Program-made: the position numbers and the translations under genes
Origin: CAWHOW01 sp963831005
Lineage (GTDB): Bacteria > Bacteroidota > Bacteroidia > Bacteroidales > CG2-30-32-10
Direction of reading: 5' to 3'
Assembly: GCA_963831005.1 (NCBI GenBank)
Contig: CAWHOW010000019.1
Location: 1-64,000, forward strand
Length of the DNA: 64,000 nucleotides
Shown: positions 9,004 through 18,358 of the stretch, one piece after another
Layout of the letters: every line of letters starts with the position of its first letter
Position numbering within the stretch: position 1 is the stretch's first letter
The notes under the pieces: generated by a model
Seen by the model: the letters and a program-made list of their open reading frames with translations, nothing else
Databases searched by the model: none
What the model was told of the DNA's origin: nothing

Positions 9004-10608
9004 ATGAAAAGATTACTTTTTTATATAATGACAGTTTTATTAACTGCCTGCCTTGTCGGCAGACAGGTTAATATATCTGCTCAAACCATACCTACAGGCA
9101 TAAGTACCGACAGTATTCATATTAAAGAAATATTGGAAACGTACCCTTATAATACTCTTATGTTCTATTACTATAAACCAGTTTCTTATGATCCTTTAAC
9201 AAGCCCTTTGCTATTTGCCATACATGGTGATGGCGATAATGGATTGGGCTCTATAAGCGTTCTTGAGAATATAGCAGAACGGAGGAAAGCGCTGGTTATA
9301 GCGCCTGATGTGGGTGCGGGAGAATTTTATCCAAATGTGCCTGAATATAATTTTTCAGACAGTATAGTTCCCCCCAATCCTTTCTTCGGCTGTGAAGGTA
9401 ACGGCCCAATGAGCGAAGTGTTTAAAAAAGTATATCAACATATTCTTTTGCGCGAGAACAGAACTACCATGCCATCTTATTTAATTGGCTTTTCCGCCGG
9501 AGGGCAATTTGTAACAAGGTATATGTTGTTGCGGCAAGCTTATCCTGATTCCATTCCTTTACAAATGGCTGTTTCAAGCAATGCGTATTTCTACACATTT
9601 CCTACAGATACGTTTAATGGAGTACCTATGTCTTATGCCTGCGGATTATTGTTTGATAGTACAAGTTGGTTGACGACAGATACTGCGTATAACACGATGG
9701 TTCGTAAGGATTGCCCTATGACATATAAAATATACGATTTTGGTTGCAGGGAAGATATTATACAATATTACAACGAGAACTATGCGGTAATGATAGGTAC
9801 GGCGGATACTGCAAATTTATATGATACCCTTTCCCCTTGTGGTTTGGCTCAGGGGACAAATCGTTATGCACGTGCAAAAACGTTTTACGCTTTTTGCGAT
9901 ACTAATGCTGTAAATATTGGAACAACTTTAAAATGGCAATACGGCGAGGTGCCGGGAGTGGGGCATGATATAAATGCTATGTATAATACTATTCTTGCTG
10001 GTGATTCCATGCCACTTGCAGAACGTTTGCTTTTTGAAACGCCTCATCATGCCGTTCCAAATATTGCACCTGTTGCAAGTTTTTATACAGATAAAGACAC
10101 CGTTTATTTGCCCAATGCCACTGTAAATTTCACTAACACCAGTACCCTTGCCACAAGCTATTTATGGGATTTTGGCGACGGCACTACAAGCATACAAGAT
10201 AATCCATCGCATACCTACACTAGCATTGCAAAAGATTCTCTTGATCCTGGCGCTGTTGTTGGTTTTTCTGTACAGCTTACAGCAACTAACAACAATGGTT
10301 GTGGCAATTGGAATGTGAAAAGACATTATCTTGTAGTTATAGATTTAACTGATGTTAAAAATATATTCTCTGCACAAAATATTAAAGTTTATCCTAACCC
10401 CGCTAATGATGCCATTACAATTGAAAACTCTACCTTTGCTAAAGATCAAACAATTTCAGTTTATGATATACAGGGGCAGTTGCTAATTCAACAATCAATG
10501 TTAATGGCTAAAACAAGGATTGATGTTACAACTTTTTCAAAAGGTGTGTATTTCCTTAAAGTGGAGAATGAAAATAGTGTTTTAGTGAAGAAGTTTGTGA
10601 AAGAATAG
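9004..10608 (+). CDS. Secreted alpha/beta-hydrolase with PKD domain and T9SS tail
   Basis: A 534-aa protein with a signal peptide ending near ISAQ. Residues of about 35-340 form an esterase-like alpha/beta hydrolase: LLFAIHGDGDNG near the oxyanion strand, LIGFSAGGQF as the GxSxG nucleophile elbow, and PGVGHDINAM with the likely catalytic His. A PKD domain follows (ATVNFTNTS, SYLWDFGDGTTS, PSHTY; about 355-440), then a T9SS sorting tail (IKVYPNPANDAI to KKFVKE). It is probably a surface or released esterase; the substrate is unknown. The only residue assigned with confidence is the elbow Ser. Confidence 0.78.
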   Translation: MKRLLFYIMTVLLTACLVGRQVNISAQTIPTGISTDSIHIKEILETYPYNTLMFYYYKPVSYDPLTSPLLFAIHGDGDNGLGSISVLENIAERRKALVIAPDVGAGEFYPNVPEYNFSDSIVPPNPFFGCEGNGPMSEVFKKVYQHILLRENRTTMPSYLIGFSAGGQFVTRYMLLRQAYPDSIPLQMAVSSNAYFYTFPTDTFNGVPMSYACGLLFDSTSWLTTDTAYNTMVRKDCPMTYKIYDFGCREDIIQYYNENYAVMIGTADTANLYDTLSPCGLAQGTNRYARAKTFYAFCDTNAVNIGTTLKWQYGEVPGVGHDINAMYNTILAGDSMPLAERLLFETPHHAVPNIAPVASFYTDKDTVYLPNATVNFTNTSTLATSYLWDFGDGTTSIQDNPSHTYTSIAKDSLDPGAVVGFSVQLTATNNNGCGNWNVKRHYLVVIDLTDVKNIFSAQNIKVYPNPANDAITIENSTFAKDQTISVYDIQGQLLIQQSMLMAKTRIDVTTFSKGVYFLKVENENSVLVKKFVKE

Positions 10609-10652
10609 TGATTTAACTGCCAACTGCACCTGCATACTGCCTACTTCATCAA

Positions 10653-10684
10653 TTTGCCAGTATCAGCGGCTTTTACTATCTTTG
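10653..10684 (+). promoter_or_regulatory. Promoter of rnpB
   Basis: TTTG at 10653-10656, 20 nt, then TATCTTTG at 10677-10684. This is a complete Bacteroidota sigma-A type promoter, with transcription expected about 7 nt downstream, just before the RNase P RNA. Confidence 0.75.
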
Positions 10685-10711
10685 CACAATTATACATCGT
10701 TCTTAAAATAT

Positions 10712-11085
10712 AAGCAAGCCGTTCTATCGCTGCCTGTGAAAGCGGGGAGAGGAAAGTCCGGACAACAAAGAGCGCCATACTTCCTAACGGGAAGGTATCC
10801 ATTTATGGGTAACAGAGAGTGCCACAGAAAATAACCGCCTTTCGGGGTAAGGGTGAAAATGTGAGGTAAGAGCTCACGTCGCGTTATGGTAACATAGCGA
10901 GAGGGTAAACCTTATGGGTTGAAAGGTCAAATATACCGGAGTCCCGATATGTTTACATATCGGGATAAAGAGCTGCTCGTTCAATTCCGGGGGGTGGACC
11001 GATAGATCCTTTTAGTGATGAAAGGGCTAGATAAATGATAGAACATTGAGAAATCGAGGACAGGATCCGGCTTACAGGCTTGCTT
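10712..11085 (+). ncRNA. rnpB: RNase P RNA (bacterial class A)
   Basis: This is the catalytic RNA that trims tRNA 5' leaders. The conserved cores are present: GAGGAAAGTCCGGACA, ACAGAAAATAACCGCC, AGGGTGAAAATGTGAGGTAA, and the 3' GGATCCGGCTTACAG. The ends pair as helix P1 (AAGCAAGCC at 10712 with GGCTTGCTT ending 11085). A T-run (11084-11090) right after P1 serves as terminator. The length of about 374 nt is normal for the class. Confidence 0.95.
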
Positions 11086-11121
11086 TTTTTATTATATAGT
11101 TGCTCTAAATAATACAGTACC

Positions 11122-11194
11122 CGTCATTGCGAGCGTAGCGAAGCAATCTCTGCCCGAATTAGATTGCTTCGGGAGTTCCTCCCTCGCAATGACG
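11122..11194. repeat. Palindromic REP-like element (CGTCATTGCGA family)
   Basis: CGTCATTGCGAG at 11122 pairs with CTCGCAATGACG ending 11194, and GAAGCAATCT pairs with AGATTGCTTC inside. The same family occurs at 14789-14903. It lies between rnpB and the cold-shock terminator. Confidence 0.8.
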
Positions 11195-11232
11195 TTGCTA
11201 GTAGGGTTAATAGAGGTTTAATTTATTCCAAC

Positions 11233-11268
11233 AAAAAACCCGCCTTCATAAATGAGGCGGGTTTTTTT
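11233..11268 (-). terminator. Rho-independent terminator of the cold-shock gene
   Basis: AAACCCGCCTCAT-type stem (CCCGCCTTCATAAATGAGGCGGG) with A-runs and T-runs on both sides, so it can act in both directions. It lies 14 nt past the stop of the minus-strand cold-shock gene. Confidence 0.85.
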
Positions 11269-11281
11269 AATCAACGTATGA

Positions 11282-11473
11282 CTAAATCTTTTTTACGTTA
11301 ATAGCATTAGGGCCTTTTTTCCCTTCAGTTACGTCGAAAGACACTTTATCATCTTGTTTGATCTTTTCGGATAAACCCGATACGTGAACGAAAATTTCTT
11401 CACCTGTTTCGTCCATTTTAATGAAACCAAAACCTTTTGTTTCATTGAAAAACTTTACTAAACCTGTTTTCAT
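11282..11473 (-). CDS. Cold-shock domain protein
   Basis: A 63-aa single-domain OB-fold protein that binds single-stranded RNA and DNA and melts RNA structure. RNP1 is KGFGFI (13-18) and RNP2 is IFVHV (27-31). The length and the GxVKFFNxTKGFGFI start are those of the CspA family. It is monocistronic, with its own promoter (TATCTTTG) and terminator, and diverges from the TPR gene at 11628. Confidence 0.95.
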   Translation of the reverse strand: MKTGLVKFFNETKGFGFIKMDETGEEIFVHVSGLSEKIKQDDKVSFDVTEGKKGPNAINVKKI

Positions 11474-11512
11474 AAATTAAATAATAATGTAATTAAAAAT
11501 GTTAATATGGGG

Positions 11513-11520
11513 CAAAGATA
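11513..11520 (-). promoter_or_regulatory. -7 element of the cold-shock gene
   Basis: TATCTTTG on the minus strand, 40 nt before the start codon. No clear -33 TTTG is seen. Confidence 0.55.
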
Positions 11521-11627
11521 GATAATATTTATTAATAATGAACTGTGAATAACTAATTTATTTCAGTGAATTTTAAAAAATCAATAATACCTACCTTAGC
11601 CCGTTTTAACAGATATTACCACTTATT

Positions 11628-14600
11628 ATGAAAAAACTATCGTATGTCTTACTGTTAATGCTTTTTGGTGTTTATTTTAACATCCTGCATGCACAGAAAA
11701 CATTTATCTACAAGGAGCCTGTATCCGAATACCAGAAGGGGCTTGAGTTGTTCAGCAAGGAAAAGTACAATGCTGCTGAGGTCTGTTTCCTTAATACAAT
11801 AGATGCTGTTAACGATAAACAATCAGATATGCGTATCAATTCGGAATATTATGCGGCGGTTTGTGCCATAGAGTTATACAATTCCGATGCAGAATACCTG
11901 ATGAAGAAATTTATCAGCAATCATCCCGAAAACATTAAAGTGAAAATGGCAAACTTCCAGTTGGCTAAGCTTTTGTATCGTCAGCTGAAATGGGGCGAAG
12001 CGATAAAAAGATTTGAAACCATTGATAAATATGACCTGAGCAGCAGCGAACTTAGCGAATATTATTTCAAAACAGGCTATTGCTATTTCATGCTGAAATC
12101 GTTTGATAAATCGAAAAAGCAATTCACAGAGTTACTGGATGTTGATAGCAAATATTCTGCTGCATCAAATTATTATTATTCGCAGATAGCTTATGATGAG
12201 AAGAATTTTGATACGGCACTGAAAGGGTTTCTGAAGATAGAAAAGGATAAGTACTTCGGGCCAATTGTTCCTTATTACATTGCCCAGATATATTACCTGC
12301 AAGGGAAGTACAGCGAAGTAATTCAATATGCCCCCGCACTGCTTGATTCAGCGAAGACAGTAAGGGTAGATGAGATTTCACGCATACTTGGTGAGTCGTA
12401 TTTTAAGACAGGGAATTATACTTCATCAATACAGTTCCTTGAAAAATACCGTGCTAAAACAAAGAGTGTCATTACCCGTCAGGATAATTATGAACTGGGT
12501 TATGCTTATTATAAATGCGGTTTGGACTATGAGTCGGCAGTTGACTATTTTGGTAAGGTAACCAGCGGTGTTTCGGATTCGCTTACTCAAAACACATATT
12601 ATCTATTGGGCGATTGCTACCTGAAAACTGGTAACAAGAAGTTTGCAATGAATTCTTTCCAGTCGGCAAGCAAGCTTTCATTCTACCCGGATATAAAGGA
12701 AGATGCATTGTTCAATTATGCCAAACTTGCTTATGATCTGTCATTGAATCCATATAATGAAGCAATAAAGGCTTTTGAAAAATACATCAACACTTACCCC
12801 ACTTCTGCCAAGATAGATGAAGCCCATACTTGTCTTGTTAATCTTTACTTTACCACTAAGAATTATAAAGATGCCCTTGCTTCAATTGAAAAGATAAAGA
12901 ACAGGGATGATAAGCTGAACCAGGCGTACCAGAAAATTGCATATTATCGTGGTATTGAGCTTTTCAATAATAAAGATATTGAAGGCGCTATAGAGCTATT
13001 CAATAAATCGAATTCTTTCCCACTAGATAAATCAATAAAAGCGCAGTGCATCTATTGGAAAGGAGAAGCATTTTATCGATTAGCACAATATGATTCGGCA
13101 CGGACATGTTATAATACTTTTATGATATTGCCCGGAGCATATAGTCTTCCTTACTACAACACCAGCGAATATGATATAGGTTATTGCTACTTTAAACAGA
13201 AGGATTACAAGGAAGCCATTAAAGATTTCAGGAAGTTCCTGAAAGGGAATATTAAAGATAATCCTAAGCTTATCAGTGATGCGTACCTGCGCATAGCTGA
13301 CTGCTACCTTATTTCAAAAGAATATTCCAATGCCGAAGAATATTATGATAAAGCAATTGCTCTTAAATCGTTTGATGTGGATTATGCCATGTTCCAGGAA
13401 GCTTCCTGTCTTGGTGTTCAAGGGAAATATGATAAAGAAATCTCTGTACTTCAGTCGTTGCTTGATGATTATCCCCGTAGCGCTTATGCTGATGATGCAA
13501 GGTTTGAGCTTGCCAATACTTATCTTGTAAAGAATGATAATGAAAATGCTTTGCTATGTTATAACAGCATACTTAAAGATTTTCCCAACGGCAATTATGT
13601 AAAGAAGGCTTTGCTGAAGATAGGATTGATCTATTATAATTCAGACAAAGATGACCTTGCTTTGCAGGCATTCAAGAAAGTGGTTACGGATTATCCGGCA
13701 ACCAATGAATCGAAAGATGCGCTTGTAAGTATCAGGAATATTTACATGACTATGGATAAGGTTGACAGTTTCTATGTGTATGTGAAAAGCCTTCCGTTTG
13801 AATATGGCTCGAAAACAGAGCAGGATTCAGTCACTTACATGGCTAGCGAAACAAAATATATGAACGGCGATTGTGAAAAAGCCACCAAAGGATTTAATAA
13901 TTACATACAGCAATTCCCTACAGGTTATTTTGTTACCAATGCATATTTCTATAAAGCAGAATGTGATAATAAAAACAATGATTCAGATGATGCCATAAAA
14001 GAATATTCGTTTGTAGCAGGAGCGCCGCAGAACAAGTTCTCCGAATCAGCCTTGCTTCATCTTGCTGATATATGTTACAAACTGAAACGTTACGACAGTG
14101 CGGCCAATTATTACAACCGCCTTGAAGGTAACTCTGAATTTAAAACAAATATCATTGAAGCCCGCACCATGGAAATGCGTTGTTACTGGAAAGCAGGCAA
14201 ATACAGCAATGCAATAAAAGCTGCAAATATACTGATTGCAACTGAGAAAGTATCGAATGAAGCCCTTGCAGAAGCACATATCACCATTGCCCGTTCGGCG
14301 CTGGCCATTGACAGCATTCCTCTTGCACAGACCGAATTTGAATTTACTTTCAAGCAAAGCCCTGCCAGCGAATATGGGGCAGAATCGAAATACAATATCG
14401 CTTATATCTATTTCAAATTAAAGGATTACAAGCAATCGGAGAAAACGGTGTTTGAAGTGATAAATCAGGTTCCTTCGTACGATTACTGGATAGCCAAGAG
14501 CTTTATCCTTCTTGCAGATATTTATGTGGTAAATGGAAACACCGTACAAGCTAAGGCAACCTTGCAAAGCATTATTGACAATTACGAAGGCAGCGACCTT

Positions 14601-14768
14601 GTTACCATAGCTCACCAAAAACTAAATGCTATTAACGATGCTGAGAAACTGCAACAACAGCAACAGAAAGCGCAGCAGGAAGATATTCAAATCAAGTTCG
14701 ATAATAATCCTAAAAATGACACCATTCAGAACAATAATAAACCAATGGAGGAAAAGAAAAATGAATAA
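11628..14768 (+). CDS. Large periplasmic TPR protein
   Basis: A 1046-aa protein with a signal peptide (MKKLSYVLLLMLFGVYF, cleavage near LHAQ). Some 20 or more tetratricopeptide repeats of about 34-37 residues fill almost its whole length (for example GYCYFMLKSFDKSKKQFTEL and LANTYLVKNDNENALLCYNS). A Gln- and Asn-rich tail closes it (KLQQQQQKAQQ). TPR solenoids of this size in Bacteroidota are usually periplasmic assembly or gliding/secretion factors. The pairing with the outer-membrane barrel gene right after it (stop overlaps a possible start at 14761) suggests the two work together. No specific name can be supported. Confidence 0.85.
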   Translation: MKKLSYVLLLMLFGVYFNILHAQKTFIYKEPVSEYQKGLELFSKEKYNAAEVCFLNTIDAVNDKQSDMRINSEYYAAVCAIELYNSDAEYLMKKFISNHPENIKVKMANFQLAKLLYRQLKWGEAIKRFETIDKYDLSSSELSEYYFKTGYCYFMLKSFDKSKKQFTELLDVDSKYSAASNYYYSQIAYDEKNFDTALKGFLKIEKDKYFGPIVPYYIAQIYYLQGKYSEVIQYAPALLDSAKTVRVDEISRILGESYFKTGNYTSSIQFLEKYRAKTKSVITRQDNYELGYAYYKCGLDYESAVDYFGKVTSGVSDSLTQNTYYLLGDCYLKTGNKKFAMNSFQSASKLSFYPDIKEDALFNYAKLAYDLSLNPYNEAIKAFEKYINTYPTSAKIDEAHTCLVNLYFTTKNYKDALASIEKIKNRDDKLNQAYQKIAYYRGIELFNNKDIEGAIELFNKSNSFPLDKSIKAQCIYWKGEAFYRLAQYDSARTCYNTFMILPGAYSLPYYNTSEYDIGYCYFKQKDYKEAIKDFRKFLKGNIKDNPKLISDAYLRIADCYLISKEYSNAEEYYDKAIALKSFDVDYAMFQEASCLGVQGKYDKEISVLQSLLDDYPRSAYADDARFELANTYLVKNDNENALLCYNSILKDFPNGNYVKKALLKIGLIYYNSDKDDLALQAFKKVVTDYPATNESKDALVSIRNIYMTMDKVDSFYVYVKSLPFEYGSKTEQDSVTYMASETKYMNGDCEKATKGFNNYIQQFPTGYFVTNAYFYKAECDNKNNDSDDAIKEYSFVAGAPQNKFSESALLHLADICYKLKRYDSAANYYNRLEGNSEFKTNIIEARTMEMRCYWKAGKYSNAIKAANILIATEKVSNEALAEAHITIARSALAIDSIPLAQTEFEFTFKQSPASEYGAESKYNIAYIYFKLKDYKQSEKTVFEVINQVPSYDYWIAKSFILLADIYVVNGNTVQAKATLQSIIDNYEGSDLVTIAHQKLNAINDAEKLQQQQQKAQQEDIQIKFDNNPKNDTIQNNNKPMEEKKNE

Positions 14769-14788
14769 CAGCCATGTATTTCAAGCAA

Positions 14789-14903
14789 GGCTTACCCAAA
14801 TCCATCCGTCATTGCGACACAGAGCGAAGCGAAGGGGAAGCAATCATATGATTCGAGAGATTGCTTCGTCGTTCCTCCTCGCAATGACGAAAGTGGGTAA
14901 GCC
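14789..14903. repeat. Palindromic REP/MITE-like element between two coupled genes
   Basis: The outer inverted repeat is GGCTTACCCA (14789-14798) with TGGGTAAGCC (14894-14903). Inside lies CGTCATTGCGA with TCGCAATGACG, and GAAGCAATC with GATTGCTTC. It belongs to the same family as 11122-11194. It sits between the coupled ATG at 14761 and the signal peptide of the barrel gene and keeps the frame open. Confidence 0.82.
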
Positions 14904-14913
14904 AAATCAAGGA

Positions 14914-16593
14914 ATGAAAAGGGCTTTTCTTCTTTCTTTTATAATTCTTGCTTTCGGCGGAATAAGTAAAGCCCAGAAAGATTCTGTAGTGCTTATTAAA
15001 GCCAATGAGCCCACTATTTCCGACGCTTTTAAGATCAATGATAACCCGCGAATAAATGATACTATCATTGAAAAGCTGAACCTCAATTATCACATCAGTC
15101 CTAAGCTGTATCCCACTACGTTTGATGTTGACCCTATTAAGCCTGCCAAGATGACGGGTGAACCATTGGTGAAACTGTATAAAGCATTTATTAAAGCAGG
15201 TTTCGGAACCAAGACAACCCCTTTGGCTGAGATTGATTATGATAACCTTCGTTCCACTTCATCGGCTTTTGGCATTTACTACGACCATCTTTCTTCTGCA
15301 GGGAAAATAAAAGATTATGGCTATCCCGGTTTCAGCGATAACAAAGCCGGAATAAATGCAAAACGCTTTTACAAGCAGCATACTTTTACTGCTGATATTG
15401 ATTATACAAGGAATGTAGTTCATTACTATGGTTTCAATAAAAACGATTACGATACTCTTGCCGATTATCCAAACCTTTCCAAGAAAGACAGCATCAAACA
15501 AAGGTTTGCGAAAGTAGGAGGGAAGTTTAACTTCTTCAGCACCTATCGTGATTCTACCAAACTTAATCATGCCTTGTCGCTGCAGTATTATCATCTTTCT
15601 GACCTTTACAAAGCCACAGAAGACTTTATCAATTTCACGGGCTCAGCCGACGAAAAAGTAAGTTTCCTGGGGCGTTCGGTAAAGAACCAGAACCTGGGGC
15701 TGGCTGCTGTGGTAGATGACTATAGCGATAACACAAAGATCTATAACGGCAATGCGGCAGTAATCCAATTCATTCCACATTTTTCGGCCAAAGGCGATAT
15801 CATTAAATTCAATCTGGGCTTTAACACCTCTATCAGCACGGGTAAGTCGTCAGTTACATATTTGTATCCCGACCTGAACCTTGATTTTAACCTGTACAAT
15901 AATATCTTTATCCTTTATGGCGGACTTACAGGAGGGCTTCAACGCAATAACCTTATCGACCTTTCAGCCGAGAATCCCTTTATCAATACTTCGCTTCCGC
16001 TTGAATTCACCAATACCAAAACCAAGCTTTTTGGCGGGTTTAAGGGCAGTCTGAGTTCAAGTTTTTCGTTCAATGCAAGCGTGTACGACGAAAATGTTGA
16101 GAACCTTCCTTTGTTTGTAACCGATACTGCTGCTGAATTGCAAAACAAATTCACTCTTGTTTACGATAATGTGAAGATATTTAATTCGCATATTGAACTG
16201 GCTTACCAGAAATCCACCAAGATCAGGGTGGCTTTGTCGGCCGATTACTTCCAGTACACCACTACAAAGCAATTGCAGGCATGGCATCAGCCCGGTTCCG
16301 ATATTACTTTATCCTTCAATTACAATCTGAGGGATAAGATAATACTTAAAGCCGATGTGTTTGCAAGGGGAAGTTCGTATGCCCGCACTTTTTCCAGCGA
16401 TACCCTGCATACCGTTAAGGCAATTAGTTTAAAAGGCGTGGTTGACTTTAACCTTGGGCTTGAGTACCGTTATTCCAAGATATGGTCGGCATTCGTTACC
16501 TTTAATAATGTTGCCGCTGTAAGGTACCAACAGTGGTACAACTATCCTAACTATGGCTTCACTGCGCTGCTGGGACTGACGTATTCTTTTTAG
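14914..16593 (+). CDS. Outer-membrane beta-barrel protein (TonB-receptor-like)
   Basis: A 559-aa protein from this ATG, which begins a clean signal peptide (MKRAFLLSFIILAFGGISKA). An upstream in-frame ATG at 14761 overlaps the TPR stop but would add 51 residues, mostly translated from the inserted palindromic element, before the signal peptide. The body has alternating strands of the kind seen in 14-22 stranded barrels (GTKTTPLAEIDYDNL, FSFNASVYDENVENL) and a C-terminal aromatic end (GFTALLGLTYSF), typical for recognition by the BAM machinery. There is no plug domain, so it is not a complete TonB receptor. It is likely the membrane partner of the TPR protein; the substrate is unknown. Confidence 0.75.
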   Translation: MKRAFLLSFIILAFGGISKAQKDSVVLIKANEPTISDAFKINDNPRINDTIIEKLNLNYHISPKLYPTTFDVDPIKPAKMTGEPLVKLYKAFIKAGFGTKTTPLAEIDYDNLRSTSSAFGIYYDHLSSAGKIKDYGYPGFSDNKAGINAKRFYKQHTFTADIDYTRNVVHYYGFNKNDYDTLADYPNLSKKDSIKQRFAKVGGKFNFFSTYRDSTKLNHALSLQYYHLSDLYKATEDFINFTGSADEKVSFLGRSVKNQNLGLAAVVDDYSDNTKIYNGNAAVIQFIPHFSAKGDIIKFNLGFNTSISTGKSSVTYLYPDLNLDFNLYNNIFILYGGLTGGLQRNNLIDLSAENPFINTSLPLEFTNTKTKLFGGFKGSLSSSFSFNASVYDENVENLPLFVTDTAAELQNKFTLVYDNVKIFNSHIELAYQKSTKIRVALSADYFQYTTTKQLQAWHQPGSDITLSFNYNLRDKIILKADVFARGSSYARTFSSDTLHTVKAISLKGVVDFNLGLEYRYSKIWSAFVTFNNVAAVRYQQWYNYPNYGFTALLGLTYSF

Positions 16594-16805
16594 AAAAGGG
16601 TTATTAGTTATTGGGTTATTTAGTTATTAATTCGATTGTTTAATTGTTCGTTTGTTCGATTGCTTAACATTTGCTATTCTTTTTCTTGTCAATGTTATAA
16701 GCATTAAAGTCTGTTTTCCTAAAGTTTAATTTCATCCCGTATCAGCGTTCATGCATTGTTTATTCTTAAAGTAACTTCATAATGCTATAATATCACCTCA
16801 CTATT
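16594..16805. other. AT-rich spacer before array 1
   Basis: Low-complexity runs (GTTATT and TTCGATTGTT motifs). No gene, terminator or promoter was found here. Confidence 0.5.
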
Positions 16806-17114
16806 AATTGAAGTGTATTCTACAGGAGTTGAGGCGACTTCAATAAGAGTTGAGGTGATTTGAACAGAAGTTGAGGTGACTTCATCAAGAGTTGAGGTAA
16901 CTTCAACAGGAATTGAGGTAACTTTATCAAGAGTTGAGTTAACTTGAACAGAAGTTGAGGTGACTTGATCAAGAGTCGAAGTAACTTCAACAGGAATTGA
17001 GGTAACTTTATCAAGAGTTGAGGTAATTTGAACAGAAGCTGAGGTGAATTCAACAGGAGTTGAAGTGACTTGAACAGTAATTGAGGTAATTTCAACAGAA
17101 GATGAGGTGACTTA
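16806..17114. repeat. 21-bp tandem array 1 (about 15 units)
   Basis: The unit is AGTTGAGGTGACTTCAACAG plus one base. Starts fall at 16806, 16827, 16848 and so on in exact 21-bp steps up to 17100. Many units hold a near-perfect 17-bp dyad, GTTGAnGTnACnTCAAC. The array is intergenic, downstream of both flanking genes. Because 21 is divisible by 3, a long Leu-rich frame is open on the minus strand; this is a side effect of the period. A different short repeat (GATTACCGATAACC, two copies) follows at 17117-17143. Confidence 0.92.
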
Positions 17115-17150
17115 CTGATTACCGATAACCGATTACCGATAACTTTCTTC

Positions 17151-17934
17151 CTATGGGATACGGAAATACATTACATTGCTGAAATGCCAGTAGTTTGCAC
17201 CATAAGTTAATACTACCTTGCCTTTATTGTTAACGGGCAGCATAGTAAGCACCCCGCTTGGTTTGATAGTTTTTGCAATATCGGTATTAGCAGTATCAGC
17301 AGCAACAGCCGTTTTCAGCTTTAACGCGTGGTGGCGATTTTTGCACTGCATAATGCATAGCTATTATATCGCCGCTCTTAAATCCTATCATGATAAGTTC
17401 TGCCAGATCTAATGGTATTACAGGCAGCCAATCTGTTGGCAAAACGTTTTCGGCAGTGGTAAATCCAAGCTCGTAAATATAAATAACATCTTTACCTTCG
17501 GAGGGTACTATAAAATGGAAACTGCCTTTCTCACTGTGCATGAATCCAACAATACGAACATGTTTAGCCTGCTGCTTTGAAGGATGCAAACCGATACGCC
17601 TTACAATAGTTTCAAATATTGCCCTGTTTCCACCGGCTTTCTTATTTGCCACTACCTCCACTTCGCTTTTCACAGTGATAATAGCTCTCGACAGGGCATC
17701 AACATCTATCTGTTCCTGTTCGGTAAGTTGCAGGCTGGAAGAAGTTATCCGCGAACCCAGAACGTTTTGCACTGTTGTTGCCAATGCCTGCAACTGGGGT
17801 TGTGTTACAGTAGGGCTGGTGTAATCAGGGTCGGTAGCGTAATTAAGTCCGGTTAATGCCAATACCACTTCATCGGAAATACTCATCCTGTGCAGGTTAA
17901 GCACTATATGGAAATAACCAAGGAGTTTCTTCAT
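17151..17934 (-). pseudogene. Array-associated protein of unknown function, frameshifted
   Basis: The 5' part encodes 212 aa (MKKLLGYFHIVLNLHRMSIS). Its last residues run out of frame at an A-run near 17312-17315; one added A restores AVAADTANTDIAKTIKPSG and about 50 further residues ending NVMYFRIP. Rebuilt, the protein is about 255 aa. It has an N-terminal helical segment with a PxVTxxQLQAL motif and a C-terminal beta-rich domain that looks like an Ig/fibronectin III fold. There is no clear signal peptide. Its design resembles the gene at 44924, and both lie beside a 21-bp array. The function is unknown; the frameshift may be a homopolymer error. Confidence 0.6.
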
Positions 17935-17984
17935 GGATGTATGTGTTCTAAATTAGTTAATGGGCATTAATAAATTACTCATAA

Positions 17985-17992
17985 CAAAAGTA
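17985..17992 (-). promoter_or_regulatory. -7 element TACTTTTG
   Basis: A minus-strand TAnnTTTG match about 50 nt upstream of the frameshifted gene. No good -33 element is present. Confidence 0.4.
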
Positions 17993-18082
17993 AAAAATTT
18001 AAATGATGTAGCGAAGAATAATTGGATAAATTCAATTCAAAATATTACATCTAATGATTTTCAACATTTGTCCCAAGAGCAT

Positions 18083-18167
18083 TGTCAGGCTGAGGAGCGA
18101 AGCGTCTCGAAGCCTGGCATACGTTAGTCGCACTTCGAGACGAGGCGTTGCCTCTCCTCAGTGTGAC
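18083..18167. repeat. Palindromic dispersed element (CTGAGGAGCGAAGC family)
   Basis: TGTCAGGCTGAGGAG pairs imperfectly with CTCCTCAGTGTGAC, and CGTCTCGAAG with CTTCGAGACG. A related element lies at 45675-45793. The rest of the 424-nt gap 17935-18358 holds only the two promoter motifs. Confidence 0.75.
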
Positions 18168-18236
18168 TACTACTTTAGGGAACGGGGCAATCAAATTGAT
18201 TTTCCTTTCAAATTTAAACAGTTCCTAATAATATTG

Positions 18237-18244
18237 TAATTTTG
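18237..18244 (+). promoter_or_regulatory. -7 element TAATTTTG
   Basis: A TAnnTTTG match about 115 nt before the zinc-ribbon gene. It would give a leader of about 107 nt. Confidence 0.4.
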
Positions 18245-18358
18245 GGGAAATATCTGATGGTATAAGATTTATTAATGAATAATAAATAAGGAATGCCAAC
18301 TTGTTTCTAAGTTAATGTAAAAGTTAAAACAATATTTGCTTTAATAATAAATTGAATA

